Positions 43,214-52,022 of a stretch of DNA of 64,000 bases are shown in pieces. Source of the stretch: Desulfobacteraceae bacterium (GTDB taxonomy: Bacteria > Desulfobacterota > Desulfobacteria > Desulfobacterales > SURF-7); assembly GCA_003599865.1 (NCBI GenBank), contig QZKS01000020.1, positions 1 to 64,000 on the forward strand. Reading direction: 5' to 3'. The stretch's first letter is position 1; the number at the start of each line of letters is the position of its first letter. The position numbers and the translations under genes were made by a program. The notes beneath the pieces are model-generated. The model saw nothing but the letters and a program-made list of their open reading frames with translations, did no database searches and was not told the DNA's origin.

Positions 43214-45373
43214 ATGTCTCTGGAACGGATTATGAACGCGGAATCCGTCGCTATTGTCGGGGCTTCAAGAACAGAGACCAAACGCGGATTTCAGGCAATA
43301 CGCACACTGCTGGATTCAAAATATGAAGGCAAAATCTATGCGGTTAACCCTGCTGAAAAAAGTGTGCTGGGATTTCCCTGTTATCAAAAGGTTTCTGATA
43401 TTGATGGTCCCATTGATCTTGTCCTGATTACCACCCCCGCGAAAACCATTCCAGCCATCCTGGAAGATTGCGGCCGGAAAGGCGTTGCCGGGGCTGTAAT
43501 TATTGCCGGCGGATTCCGGGAACTGGGAAAAGAAGGTCGTGATCTTGAAAATGCCCTTATGGCTGCCGCCCGCAAACATCATGTCCGATTCATCGGCCCC
43601 AATACCTCCGGCATGATCAATGTAAAGACAAACCTGAATCTGGTTGGCTTGGAAGATGTTCCCAAAGGGGATATTGCATTGATTTCACAAAGCGGCAATA
43701 TGGCCCTCACCCTCATCACGGAAGCCAAGGTCAAAAGCCGTAAAGGATTTTCCTATTATGTGGGAGTGGGGAACGAATCGGATATCCGGTTTCATGAATA
43801 TCTGGCGTTTTTCAAAAATGATCCGGATACAAAGGCCATTCTCATGTATGTGGAGGGAATGCGGGAAGGACGCCGATTTTTGCAGGAAGCATACAAGACA
43901 TCACTTTTAAAACCGATTATCCTTCTGAAAAGTGGCCACTCCTCCGTTGGTAAACGGTCGGCAGGCTCGCATACGGGCGCCCTGGCCGGAATTTCCGAGG
44001 TAGCACGAACAGCCTTTCTAAGGGCAGGCATTATCACGGTGGAAAAATCGGATGAGCTTTTCCCTGTTGCCGAGACCCTGTCCAATTTACCGGTGATCAA
44101 AAACAATCAGGTTGCCATTCTGGCAGACGGCGGAGGGCACGCCACTATCGCAGCGGATATTTTAACCGACCAATTGGGTATTAACCTACCGGAGCTCGAT
44201 GAAAAAACCAAAAAAAAGCTTCGGCATATTCTTCCGTTTACCGCCTCTGTCATCAACCCGGTGGATGTGGCCGGCGGTACGGATGCCGATCCTGCTCTTT
44301 TTGCGGAATGCGCCCGAATCCTGCTGAAGGATTCGAATGTCGGAGGACTCCTGATGGTCGGGCTTTTCGGGGGTTACGGAATTCGGTTTGCCGAAAGTCT
44401 CCATTGGAAGGAAGAGGATGCCGCGCATCAACTGGGAAAGCTGGTATTGAAAAGCGGAAAGCCGATTGTGGTGCACAGCCTGTATAGCTCCATAAAGCCT
44501 CACGCACTGGAACTCCTTCGTTATTATAAAATTCCGGTGTATGACTCGCTGGATATTGCCTGCCGCTGCATGGGCGCGTTGTCGGAAAGAGGCCGCTATC
44601 TGTCCAAGTATCATGCCAAGGTCAATTTTGTATTGAACTGGCAGGCCAAAGAAAAACCGGAAGCCCGTCAAATATTGGAAACAGCCCGGCAACAAAAGCG
44701 ACGATTTCTGCTGGAACCGGAAGCCAAGCGAATTTTCAAGCTGCACGGAGCATCGGTGAGCGATGATTCCATCGCTACTACAGCGGATGAAGCGGTGACC
44801 ATATTTAAAAAGGTGAAGAGCGAAGTAGCCTTAAAAATTCTTTCACCCGATATTCTTCACAAAAGCGATGCCGGCGGCGTTCGCCTTCATCTGGCCACGG
44901 AGGAAGATGTACGTCGAGCCTTTGAGGAAATTATGGAAAGCGGACACCGCTACGCCCCCGAGGCGGATATTCGCGGCATCCTGGTTTCCCCCATGGCGGA
45001 ACTGGGCCTTGAAATAATCATCGGCACCAAAATTGACGACCAGTTCGGGCCGGTGATCATGTTCGGCATGGGCGGTGTAATGGTGGAGATCTTAAAGGAT
45101 GTCGCCTTCCGGGTTTTACCCATATCTCCGTATTCGGCCGGCAAAATGATAGATGAGATACGATCGGCACCGATTTTGAATGGTATCCGGGGCCGCGCGC
45201 CCTATGATAAAAAAGCGATCCGGCGACTGCTGGTGCTTTGTTCGGAAATCGTGGAAGCTTACCCCGACATTGAGGAAATGGACCTTAACCCGGTGATTGT
45301 CTATGAAACCGGTATCCGGATTGTGGATGCCCGTATCATCCTGAAAGAGACCGAAGGTTCCGGAGAAGGTTGA
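43214..45373 (+). CDS. Acyl-CoA synthetase, NDP-forming (acetate-CoA ligase ADP-forming family)
   Basis: 719 residues; AAAAGGAG before the ATG. Single-chain fusion of alpha and beta parts. N-terminal CoA-binding domain (SVAIVGASRTETKRGFQAI, FIGPNTSGMINV), succinyl-CoA-synthetase-like flavodoxin domains with the phospho-histidine in GSHTGALAG (His253), and C-terminal ATP-grasp (VALKILSPDILHKSDAGGVR, then GPVIMFGMGGVMVEILKD and MDLNPVIVYE). It interconverts an acyl-CoA + ADP + phosphate with the acid + ATP, often for energy conservation. Since it shares a cassette with a hydratase, both may handle one CoA intermediate. The chain length of the substrate is not evident. Confidence 0.92.
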   Translation: MSLERIMNAESVAIVGASRTETKRGFQAIRTLLDSKYEGKIYAVNPAEKSVLGFPCYQKVSDIDGPIDLVLITTPAKTIPAILEDCGRKGVAGAVIIAGGFRELGKEGRDLENALMAAARKHHVRFIGPNTSGMINVKTNLNLVGLEDVPKGDIALISQSGNMALTLITEAKVKSRKGFSYYVGVGNESDIRFHEYLAFFKNDPDTKAILMYVEGMREGRRFLQEAYKTSLLKPIILLKSGHSSVGKRSAGSHTGALAGISEVARTAFLRAGIITVEKSDELFPVAETLSNLPVIKNNQVAILADGGGHATIAADILTDQLGINLPELDEKTKKKLRHILPFTASVINPVDVAGGTDADPALFAECARILLKDSNVGGLLMVGLFGGYGIRFAESLHWKEEDAAHQLGKLVLKSGKPIVVHSLYSSIKPHALELLRYYKIPVYDSLDIACRCMGALSERGRYLSKYHAKVNFVLNWQAKEKPEARQILETARQQKRRFLLEPEAKRIFKLHGASVSDDSIATTADEAVTIFKKVKSEVALKILSPDILHKSDAGGVRLHLATEEDVRRAFEEIMESGHRYAPEADIRGILVSPMAELGLEIIIGTKIDDQFGPVIMFGMGGVMVEILKDVAFRVLPISPYSAGKMIDEIRSAPILNGIRGRAPYDKKAIRRLLVLCSEIVEAYPDIEEMDLNPVIVYETGIRIVDARIILKETEGSGEG

Positions 45374-45447
45374 ACAACCATACAAAGCCCTCTCCGCCGT
45401 TGAGATTCCGGAAAGCAGCGTTTATGGATGAATATATGGAGGACAAG

Positions 45448-47250
45448 ATGAACCGCAACATGCCATTGAAAAACAAAATCCTGAAAATACTGGATCTGGC
45501 GCCGCCGCTCAAAGAGATCCTTTTTTCCGGCCGTGAGTCTGCGCCCAAACGGATTCAAATTCAGCAATTTTTAGAGGCCCGGCTGAGAGAAACGTTTGAC
45601 GAGAATTCTTCCATTCCACACATGGAATGGGTGATCGCCCGTGACGCCATACTGGCATTTAAAAATATTCTATCCATCAGAAACGAAGGGATAGCGGGCT
45701 TCAGCTTTCTCGGCTACATCAACGATCTGGTGCAGCAGGAGCATTATCATGATATTCCGCTTCCCTCAAAAGGATTTATCGCCGAATTGGATCATCTTCT
45801 GCGGGGTATCATGGGAAAAGCCTGCATTTACTCGGAAAAATTTCCGACTTTTCAAAAACATGAGGGCCGGCGGGCAGCGGTTTTACGTTCCAAAGACCTT
45901 TCCCGGATGATGCGGATTGCGGGAAAATTCATAAACGCCTATCCCAGTGGCCTGGATGACAAAGTGATCCGGCAGCGGAGCGAAAACAAATCGCGGATTC
46001 TTCGATATTTCAAGGCCTCGGAACTGGAATGGGAGAACTGGAAATGGCATACCCGTAATATCATCCGGGATGCCGACACGATGGCCGCTCTGGTGAAACT
46101 GACGGACGAGGAATATCAGGCCGTGAAGCTTGCACGCAGCTATCGAATCCCGTTCGGCATTACCCCGTATTATCTTTCTCTCATGGATTACGAGACAACC
46201 GGCAGGCGGGATGCGGCGGTACGCGCTCAGGTCATCCCGAGCCTTTTGTACGTAACCCGGATGAAGGAATTGCGTGACAAAAACAAAAAGACAATGGATT
46301 TCATGCTGGAGCGGGATACATCTCCCATTGAAGGAATCACAAGACGGTATCCCGGCATCGTTATTCTAAAACCGGTGTTAACCTGTCCCCAGATATGTGT
46401 CTATTGCCAGCGGAACTGGGAAATCGAGGATGCCTGCCGGCCGGATGCCGTCCTCGGAGAAGCCACCATGAACAAGGCTCTCCAATGGATTTCCGATACA
46501 CCTGAAATCAGTGAGGTACTCATAACAGGAGGGGATCCACTCCTGTTATCCAATGCCAAAATGGAAAACCTGCTGTTCAGACTATCGAAAATCACGCATA
46601 TCGAACGAATCCGCATCGGAACCCGTATGCCTGTCACGCTCCCCCAGCGCATTACCGATGCACTGGTGCGCGACATCAACCATTTTCATCATCCCGGCAA
46701 GCGGGAGGTGGTTATCGTCACACATTTTGAACACCCATACGAAATAACTCCCCAATCCCTTGAAGCTGTCCAGAGATTTCGACGATACGGAATCAATGTC
46801 TATAACCAGCAGGTCTTCACATTTTATAACTCACGAAAATTCGAGTCCGTGGCGCTGAGAAAAAATCTTCGCCTGATCGGTGTTACGCCATATTATACCT
46901 TCAGCACAAAAGGCAAGGAAGAAACCGAAGACTATCAGGTGCCCCTGGTCCGGCTGCTGCAGGAACAAAAAGAGGAGGCGCGGCTCATGCCCGGGATGCT
47001 GAGAACGGATGAAATCGTCTTTAACGTACCCGGCCTCGGTAAAAATTATCTGAGAGCCCGCCAGGATCATGACATCATCTCCATCCTGCCGGATGGCCGC
47101 CGGGTATACGAGTTCCACCCTTGGGAAAAAAAGCTCGAACTGGCGGACACCTATATGTACACCGATGTTTCCATTTATGACTATCTCCAGCGGCTCAAGG
47201 CAGCCGGAGAAAACCTGCCGGATTATAGAACGATATGGTATTACTATTAA
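45448..47250 (+). CDS. KamA family radical SAM protein (lysine 2,3-aminomutase-like)
   Basis: 600 residues from the ATG at 45448, chosen for the perfect GGAGG-N5-ATG; longer readings start in the end of the synthetase gene. The first 290 residues are an extension of unknown role, rich in charged helices. The radical SAM motif is CPQICVYC (Cys313, Cys317, Cys320). Downstream are ITGGDPLLLSNAKME (SAM/GGDP motif), RIGTRMPVTLPQRIT and, near the end, FNVPGLGKNY, where lysine 2,3-aminomutase has PGGGGK; the PLP lysine (Lys532) seems kept but the glycine run is shorter. It may be an aminomutase for an amino acid other than lysine, or an inactive-PLP variant. Last gene of the cassette. Confidence 0.82.
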   Translation: MNRNMPLKNKILKILDLAPPLKEILFSGRESAPKRIQIQQFLEARLRETFDENSSIPHMEWVIARDAILAFKNILSIRNEGIAGFSFLGYINDLVQQEHYHDIPLPSKGFIAELDHLLRGIMGKACIYSEKFPTFQKHEGRRAAVLRSKDLSRMMRIAGKFINAYPSGLDDKVIRQRSENKSRILRYFKASELEWENWKWHTRNIIRDADTMAALVKLTDEEYQAVKLARSYRIPFGITPYYLSLMDYETTGRRDAAVRAQVIPSLLYVTRMKELRDKNKKTMDFMLERDTSPIEGITRRYPGIVILKPVLTCPQICVYCQRNWEIEDACRPDAVLGEATMNKALQWISDTPEISEVLITGGDPLLLSNAKMENLLFRLSKITHIERIRIGTRMPVTLPQRITDALVRDINHFHHPGKREVVIVTHFEHPYEITPQSLEAVQRFRRYGINVYNQQVFTFYNSRKFESVALRKNLRLIGVTPYYTFSTKGKEETEDYQVPLVRLLQEQKEEARLMPGMLRTDEIVFNVPGLGKNYLRARQDHDIISILPDGRRVYEFHPWEKKLELADTYMYTDVSIYDYLQRLKAAGENLPDYRTIWYYY

Positions 47251-47321
47251 TGAAAAGCGCTATTACCATCATACCGGAATCGATCCGGCATCCAGCCTTT
47301 ACCCATCTTTTCATTTCACCG

Positions 47322-47372
47322 GAACAAGGATATTCAGATTGAATTAATCGAGCGGACGGAGTATGGATTGTA
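47322..47372 (+). repeat. 51-bp direct repeat, right copy
   Basis: Perfect copy of 42102-42152, beginning 72 bases after the KamA stop. Here it follows no coding frame; if read in the same frame it ends with TAA. It lies 45 bases before the hydrolase start, so the original glycyl radical gene would have ended just there. Confidence 0.97.
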
Positions 47373-47417
47373 ACATATGTTTTTGGCTCAAGACTTGACT
47401 GCATCGGGAGGGACATT

Positions 47418-48365
47418 ATGAAAAAACAAATTGTATTGCTGATTCAGATTTTATTGCTGGTTTTCCTGGCCGGATGCGCCTCCATGCAGGATAGCATCTA
47501 CCGGTTTGGGATCGACAGGGAAAGAAGCAAGTCGGATCTGGTTTTGAAAACCATTGATGTCGAAGGGGAAACCGTCGCCTATCTGGAACGGGAAGGAAAA
47601 GGGGAAACCGTTGTTCTCCTGCACGGATTCACGGCAGATAAAAACAACTGGCTCCGTTTTGTCCGATACCTTCCCGAAACCTACCATGTACTGGCGATCG
47701 ATATGCCGGGACATGGTGACAATGTTCAGGATGTGACCAAATCATACGACCCGGTTTCCTTAAGCCGGGGGGTTGGAAAAACCGTCTCTGCCATCGGCAT
47801 GAAGCGGTTCCATATAGCCGGAAACTCCCTTGGCGGACTGGTTTCCAAAATTTACGCTTCCGAACATCCGGAAAAAGTCATCACACTGGGATTGTTTGAT
47901 TCTGCCGGTGTGACATCGCCTACACCCAGCGAATTCAGGATCGCTTTGGAAAAAGGAGAAAATCCCTTTGTCGTCAAAACCCGGGATGACTATGACCGGC
48001 TGGGGGAATACGCTTTTCATGATGAGCCCTTTCTGCCATGGCCGGTCCACTCGGTCATGGCCCGGAAGTATATCAGCCGGAATGACTTCAATCAGAAAAT
48101 GTTTGCAGATCTCAAATCCAGCATTGTATTTTCGGACGAATCCGCCCAGCGGGAACTGCTGGCCGGCCTAAAAATGCCGGTCTTTGTCATCTGGGGAGAC
48201 AAAGACCGTCTGCTCCATGTTTCCAGCGTTGAGATTTACAAAAAGGAATTACCGATGGTGGAAACCGTGATTCTGGAAAACTGCGGGCATCTGCCCATGC
48301 TGGAACAGCCGGAAGAATCAGCCATGCATTATGCGGAATTTATCGGCAAACATCCGGAACCGTAA
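47418..48365 (+). CDS. Lipoprotein alpha/beta hydrolase (lipase/esterase-like)
   Basis: 315 residues; GGGAGGG before the ATG. Lipoprotein signal: KQIVLLIQILLLVFLAGC, Cys at the lipobox. Alpha/beta hydrolase core: oxyanion loop VVLLHGFTADKNNW, nucleophile elbow AGNSLGG (Ser), acid Asp in WGDKDRLLH, and catalytic His in ENCGHLPMLEQPEE. It resembles cold-active bacterial lipases and monoacylglycerol hydrolases. It would act at the outer face of a membrane on esters or lipids. Its position directly behind the right repeat suggests that it formerly followed the glycyl radical gene as a two-gene unit. Confidence 0.87.
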   Translation: MKKQIVLLIQILLLVFLAGCASMQDSIYRFGIDRERSKSDLVLKTIDVEGETVAYLEREGKGETVVLLHGFTADKNNWLRFVRYLPETYHVLAIDMPGHGDNVQDVTKSYDPVSLSRGVGKTVSAIGMKRFHIAGNSLGGLVSKIYASEHPEKVITLGLFDSAGVTSPTPSEFRIALEKGENPFVVKTRDDYDRLGEYAFHDEPFLPWPVHSVMARKYISRNDFNQKMFADLKSSIVFSDESAQRELLAGLKMPVFVIWGDKDRLLHVSSVEIYKKELPMVETVILENCGHLPMLEQPEESAMHYAEFIGKHPEP

Positions 48366-48408
48366 TGTTTTGAGCAAAGGCGGAAGACTTCTTTAAATTA
48401 TTTTTCTA

Positions 48409-49806
48409 TCAGTTGGCCTTATGACGTGTTGAAAACAGATAAACCGTTCGCCGGCTGTCAGGTATTGGCTGCTGGTCTATCAAATCAAAATGACAGCGAA
48501 ATATCCGCTCAAAGTTATCCTGTTCATAACCGGGAAAAATATCCTTTCGATTTTGCAATAACTTCTTCACCTGGCTATCTTCTTTCTGCACGAATTCAAT
48601 AATGAGTTTATTTGATATTTTTGCTAAAAATCGTGCGATTATTTCCAGAGGCAGATTATGGGATATGGATAGGTGATGAATCAAGCCAAGTGCCAGAACC
48701 ATATCGGCCGGTCCCCGATCCTGCAGTGACATCCTTTCACTGTTGCCCCATCCTATGGCCGGTGAAGGGGTCGCCAGGTTGAGCAGCAAGGGTAAAACTT
48801 TCTCTTCACCTTTTTGCCTGCAAGCCAGATAGTTCAACTCAACGCAAGCCGTGTCGATATCCCACGCACAAACCATTTTGCAATACTTCGCGGCAATACG
48901 ACTGAAACGGCCGGTATTCGCCCCCAGATCCCATGCAATATGAATTGCAAAACGCTGCATAAAGGCATCTACAATCCTGTCTTTCGATGCCATGGCATTA
49001 TCCTGATAGTTATTATTGGCGTCGTAATAATCGATCCATTCAGTATTTTCCGGCACCCATTTCAGGGAATTGATACTGGTCCGCAAACTGTCAATCAACG
49101 CGATAAAGGCCTTTTTGGAAAATGTTTTTTTTGAAAATTGTTCAGTCACCGACCTGCCCGCATTTCTTATCTGCGATCTAGCATGAAGATGAATGTGCAG
49201 ACCCAATGAAATACTAAAGCGGGTTTTGAAAGGCAGCAACCTGCCGGCCAATGACAACGGGATACCGTCGATATTGTTTACCAGCAACTGGTTCAGGCTG
49301 ATATCGGTTTTTGCCATCAACGCCAACGGTGCCAAGAAATGTTGGCAAAACTGCCGATAGGCAACCCATGGTTCGCCTTCCTGATATCGTTCAAAGGACA
49401 GCGTATCTATAAAAATCGGCCTGCCTTTGTGGAACTGGACATTATAGGCACTGGCGTCCTTTAGTGAAAGATTCTTTTGGAGTGCCATCCTCTGGATATC
49501 CAGTGTCAGCAATGCGGCATCCTTCAATTGACTGAAAGACCACTCATAAGGATATGAAATCATATCGATTCGTTCGGGCTGGATTACCTTATAAACCAGG
49601 TTATCCGGCTCGGCGACCTCAATCTCCTCATGCGGAATCAGCCATGCCTGCCTGACTAATGCCCTATATAACCCACTATTCATAAAAACTTCATAATTGG
49701 GCCGGTAACAGCTATTGATCTGCCGGTAAAGTATGCCGTTTTTTTCAAAAAGAAACCCGGATGGATCACGGAAGGAACCCGCTATGGCTGTATTCATGAC
49801 AGACAT
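48409..49806 (-). CDS. NoeA-like class I SAM methyltransferase
   Basis: 465 residues. The N-terminal half resembles the nodulation protein NoeA family (SGFLFEKNGILYRQINSCYR, KDASAYNVQFHKGRPIFIDT, FCQHFLAPLALMAKT). The C-terminal half has the Rossmann methyltransferase core: AWDLGANTGRFSRIAA (SAM motif I), VCAWDIDTACVELNY and MVLALGLIHHLSIS. It probably methylates a surface glycan or a lipid-linked intermediate; the acceptor is unknown. It lies in a minus-strand trio with a small membrane protein and a sulfatase-like protein, and codon choice looks less GC-rich than in the flanks, which may indicate transfer. Confidence 0.78.
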   Translation of the reverse strand: MSVMNTAIAGSFRDPSGFLFEKNGILYRQINSCYRPNYEVFMNSGLYRALVRQAWLIPHEEIEVAEPDNLVYKVIQPERIDMISYPYEWSFSQLKDAALLTLDIQRMALQKNLSLKDASAYNVQFHKGRPIFIDTLSFERYQEGEPWVAYRQFCQHFLAPLALMAKTDISLNQLLVNNIDGIPLSLAGRLLPFKTRFSISLGLHIHLHARSQIRNAGRSVTEQFSKKTFSKKAFIALIDSLRTSINSLKWVPENTEWIDYYDANNNYQDNAMASKDRIVDAFMQRFAIHIAWDLGANTGRFSRIAAKYCKMVCAWDIDTACVELNYLACRQKGEEKVLPLLLNLATPSPAIGWGNSERMSLQDRGPADMVLALGLIHHLSISHNLPLEIIARFLAKISNKLIIEFVQKEDSQVKKLLQNRKDIFPGYEQDNFERIFRCHFDLIDQQPIPDSRRTVYLFSTRHKAN

Positions 49807-49857
49807 CCTGAAAAAAAGAAGTAGGTATCAAAATTTGTTTTCATGGTCGGCAGGGGG

Positions 49858-50103
49858 TTATTCATCTTTCCTATCGGCTTCAGTTTTATTTTCCAAAGAA
49901 TGATCCATTGTCTTGCCAAGCATGCTTGCGAAAAAGGTTTTCAGCCGGGACCAATACATTTTGACAGTGAACAGGGTTCCCATGATGCCGGCAATCAACA
50001 TCTGCAACACAAAGCTGCCGGCACCAGGATCAAGATAGGCAAAAGCAGGAGCTGCAAAACCAGTCAGGCATACGACAGTGACAAATAAACATTTTAATTT
50101 CAT
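49858..50103 (-). CDS. Small membrane protein with YLDPGAGS motif
   Basis: 81 residues. Cleavable signal peptide (LFVTVVCLTGFAAPAFA) followed directly by YLDPGAGSFVLQML, then one membrane segment and a basic/acidic cytoplasmic tail (DHSLENKTEADRKD). Short proteins with a Y-L-D-P-G-x-G-S start are commonly encoded beside sulfatase-like membrane enzymes; I know no assigned function. It sits between the methyltransferase and the sulfatase-like gene, 52 and 54 bases from each, so all three are probably one operon. Confidence 0.75.
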   Translation of the reverse strand: MKLKCLFVTVVCLTGFAAPAFAYLDPGAGSFVLQMLIAGIMGTLFTVKMYWSRLKTFFASMLGKTMDHSLENKTEADRKDE

Positions 50104-50157
50104 TTAATGAAACCTTTTATATTGTTTTTTTAGTGAATGATTTCATACTGGAAATTT

Positions 50158-51882
50158 TTAATCAACAGGCGGCAAAAAAATATCGCCGAGTTCCCATGGC
50201 ACCTCATAATGGCTGCCGGTGATCAAAAACTCCTGCATAGGGGGTGCATATTTCTCGCGCCATTCATTTTTTCTCCAGCTATAAAATCGGAACACACGTT
50301 CCCGTAGCGCAGTCTCTTCAATCCGCATGATGGATTGGAAGCCGAACGGATACCCCCATCCCATGATATCACTTATGGTATCCGGCACATCCGCCAAAGA
50401 AACCATCTTATCTGATATCTGGAGATCGCCGGCCTGGCTGGGCAATTTGATTGCGAGCATGGGGGATGCCAGTGATGCTACCCATTCCGGAGCCTCCGTG
50501 CCATCTGCAAATTTAATTGTGGCCCCTTGCCGGTGATTACCCGTCCAGCCGCCATGATCGCCATGTATAAGAATAAGTGTATTGTCATAGACACCGATCT
50601 CCCGCATCCGTTCAAACAATAGGACTATGGTATCAAGGGTACACTTGGTCTGGATTGTCAGGGTTTTCCTGGTCATCGGATAAACCTCGCCCGCATAACC
50701 ACAAGCGCTATTAACCACCATGGGATTATGGGTATTCATCACATGCAGATATTTGTAGGTCGGCGTGCCGCGGTTAGTTGCCATATTACGGATAAAGCTT
50801 TGTAAAAAATAAGTATGTTTGAAATAGTTATATTGCATGCCTTTCGGGCCGGCAAAAATCGAGGTCAGGCGCCATTTTTGACCGTTATAAATATAGGGCT
50901 TTAAAAAATGGGGAGCAGCCCTGAACAAGACCAAATCCATAATTTTTGCAACTTCCTCCAGTTGCGTGTTAAGTTTGCTGAGATTATAAAGGTTATCATG
51001 TTTCAGGTGAGAATAACGTTTTTCCAGATACTTCGTCCCTGCCCCCAAATCAATGGCGTATCCTTTGTCGCGCGCCAGATTGATGATATTTTTTCCGGCC
51101 AGTACCTTATCGACGTAATCATCCTGTGGCATCTGGTTGTCATACAATTGTCCGGCAAGGAACGCCGGTACGGAAAAACGCGTATAGGGGAATACGGTAA
51201 GCGTTTCCGGATAATAGGTGAAACCGCTGAAGGCTTGGCGATATGCCCTCCCAAGGTCTGGGATATGGATCAGATCGTTAAATACATCTGACTGAAAACC
51301 ATCCACTATCAGGTGTAACACATTTCTTTCCGTAGAAAAACGGTAAAGGTTTTCCAGCGCTCTATCTGATTTGTAATCTTCATACCTGATATGATCATAA
51401 TGTTGTAAAGATTGCACTGACACCGTCAATAATTGCAAGACAAAAACCGCAACAGCAGATTGTACCATACGTTTTTCGTATTTCCTGGAGAGAGCGACCG
51501 CTGTTCCAAGCAATACCAGCCATGCGGCCATATCCACCCAGCCGCGCCAGACATCCTTGCTCCAGTCGATCAGACGGCCGTCAAGCAGGCCGTAGTCCCA
51601 TAAAAACACATTACTTTGCAGCCAAACCAATATGCCGAACATAGCCAGGCTTGCCGTCAAATATGACCTGATTTTCGGTGCCAACACATGGCCAACCAAA
51701 ATCAAAATCAGTAACAAGAGCAAAGCCGGCACTAAGCACAATCTGCACAGGGCAAGCAGCGCAATATTCATCTCGTCGAGGTTGGTGAAATACAAACCGG
51801 CCGGTACGAACACGAAAAGCTGAGCGGCAAGAATCGTCGCACATACCATCAGACCCTTTTTGTTATTGTCAGATTTCATCAT
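50158..51882 (-). CDS. Membrane sulfatase-like (alkaline phosphatase superfamily) hydrolase
   Basis: 574 residues. Five N-terminal membrane segments, then a periplasmic catalytic domain of the sulfatase/phosphoglycerol-transferase type. Visible metal and catalytic regions: HLIVDGFQSDVFND, TVFPYTRFSVPAFLAG (probable nucleophile Thr or Ser), LHVMNTHNPMV and LILIHGDHGGWTGN. It is likely to transfer or remove a phosphoglycerol, phosphoethanolamine or sulfate group on an envelope glycan. The architecture is that of LTA-synthase-like and OpgB-like enzymes, but the substrate is unknown. First gene of the minus-strand trio. Confidence 0.8.
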   Translation of the reverse strand: MMKSDNNKKGLMVCATILAAQLFVFVPAGLYFTNLDEMNIALLALCRLCLVPALLLLLILILVGHVLAPKIRSYLTASLAMFGILVWLQSNVFLWDYGLLDGRLIDWSKDVWRGWVDMAAWLVLLGTAVALSRKYEKRMVQSAVAVFVLQLLTVSVQSLQHYDHIRYEDYKSDRALENLYRFSTERNVLHLIVDGFQSDVFNDLIHIPDLGRAYRQAFSGFTYYPETLTVFPYTRFSVPAFLAGQLYDNQMPQDDYVDKVLAGKNIINLARDKGYAIDLGAGTKYLEKRYSHLKHDNLYNLSKLNTQLEEVAKIMDLVLFRAAPHFLKPYIYNGQKWRLTSIFAGPKGMQYNYFKHTYFLQSFIRNMATNRGTPTYKYLHVMNTHNPMVVNSACGYAGEVYPMTRKTLTIQTKCTLDTIVLLFERMREIGVYDNTLILIHGDHGGWTGNHRQGATIKFADGTEAPEWVASLASPMLAIKLPSQAGDLQISDKMVSLADVPDTISDIMGWGYPFGFQSIMRIEETALRERVFRFYSWRKNEWREKYAPPMQEFLITGSHYEVPWELGDIFLPPVD

Positions 51883-52022
51883 TATTCAAATAGATTTCCT
51901 GGTGCATAGAATGGCAATAGCAGTTTATAGTCTATCTTTGATTTCGCTCTTTGAAAACATACGTTTTTATTTTTTTATCCTACCAGTCTCGCCGTCCCCT
52001 TTTGGCAAAAGTGATTCTATGA

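Larger units (their letters stand above)
42153..47372 (+). mobile_element. Three-gene cassette bounded by the 51-bp direct repeats
   Basis: 5220 bases from the end of the left repeat to the end of the right repeat. It holds a promoter directly after the left copy, then genes for an enoyl-CoA hydratase, an NDP-forming acyl-CoA synthetase and a KamA-like protein, all on the plus strand, and about 70 non-coding bases. The repeat equals the 3' end of a gene, as at attachment sites of integrating elements, but no integrase or transposase gene is inside. It may have come by recombination of a circular intermediate, or an integrase may have acted in trans. Insertion is the simplest reading; a local duplication of the gene end by another route is possible. 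Confidence 0.6.

Noticed and set aside
42153-47372. Interpretation of the cassette as an insertion sequence or transposon
   Set aside because: No transposase, no terminal inverted repeats, and the 51-bp direct repeat is far longer than a target-site duplication. Site-specific or homologous recombination fits better.
51990-52010. CTTTTG-G-CAAAAG palindrome downstream of livF as a terminator
   Set aside because: The loop would be a single base and no uridine tract follows, so it cannot fold as a terminator; it may be chance.
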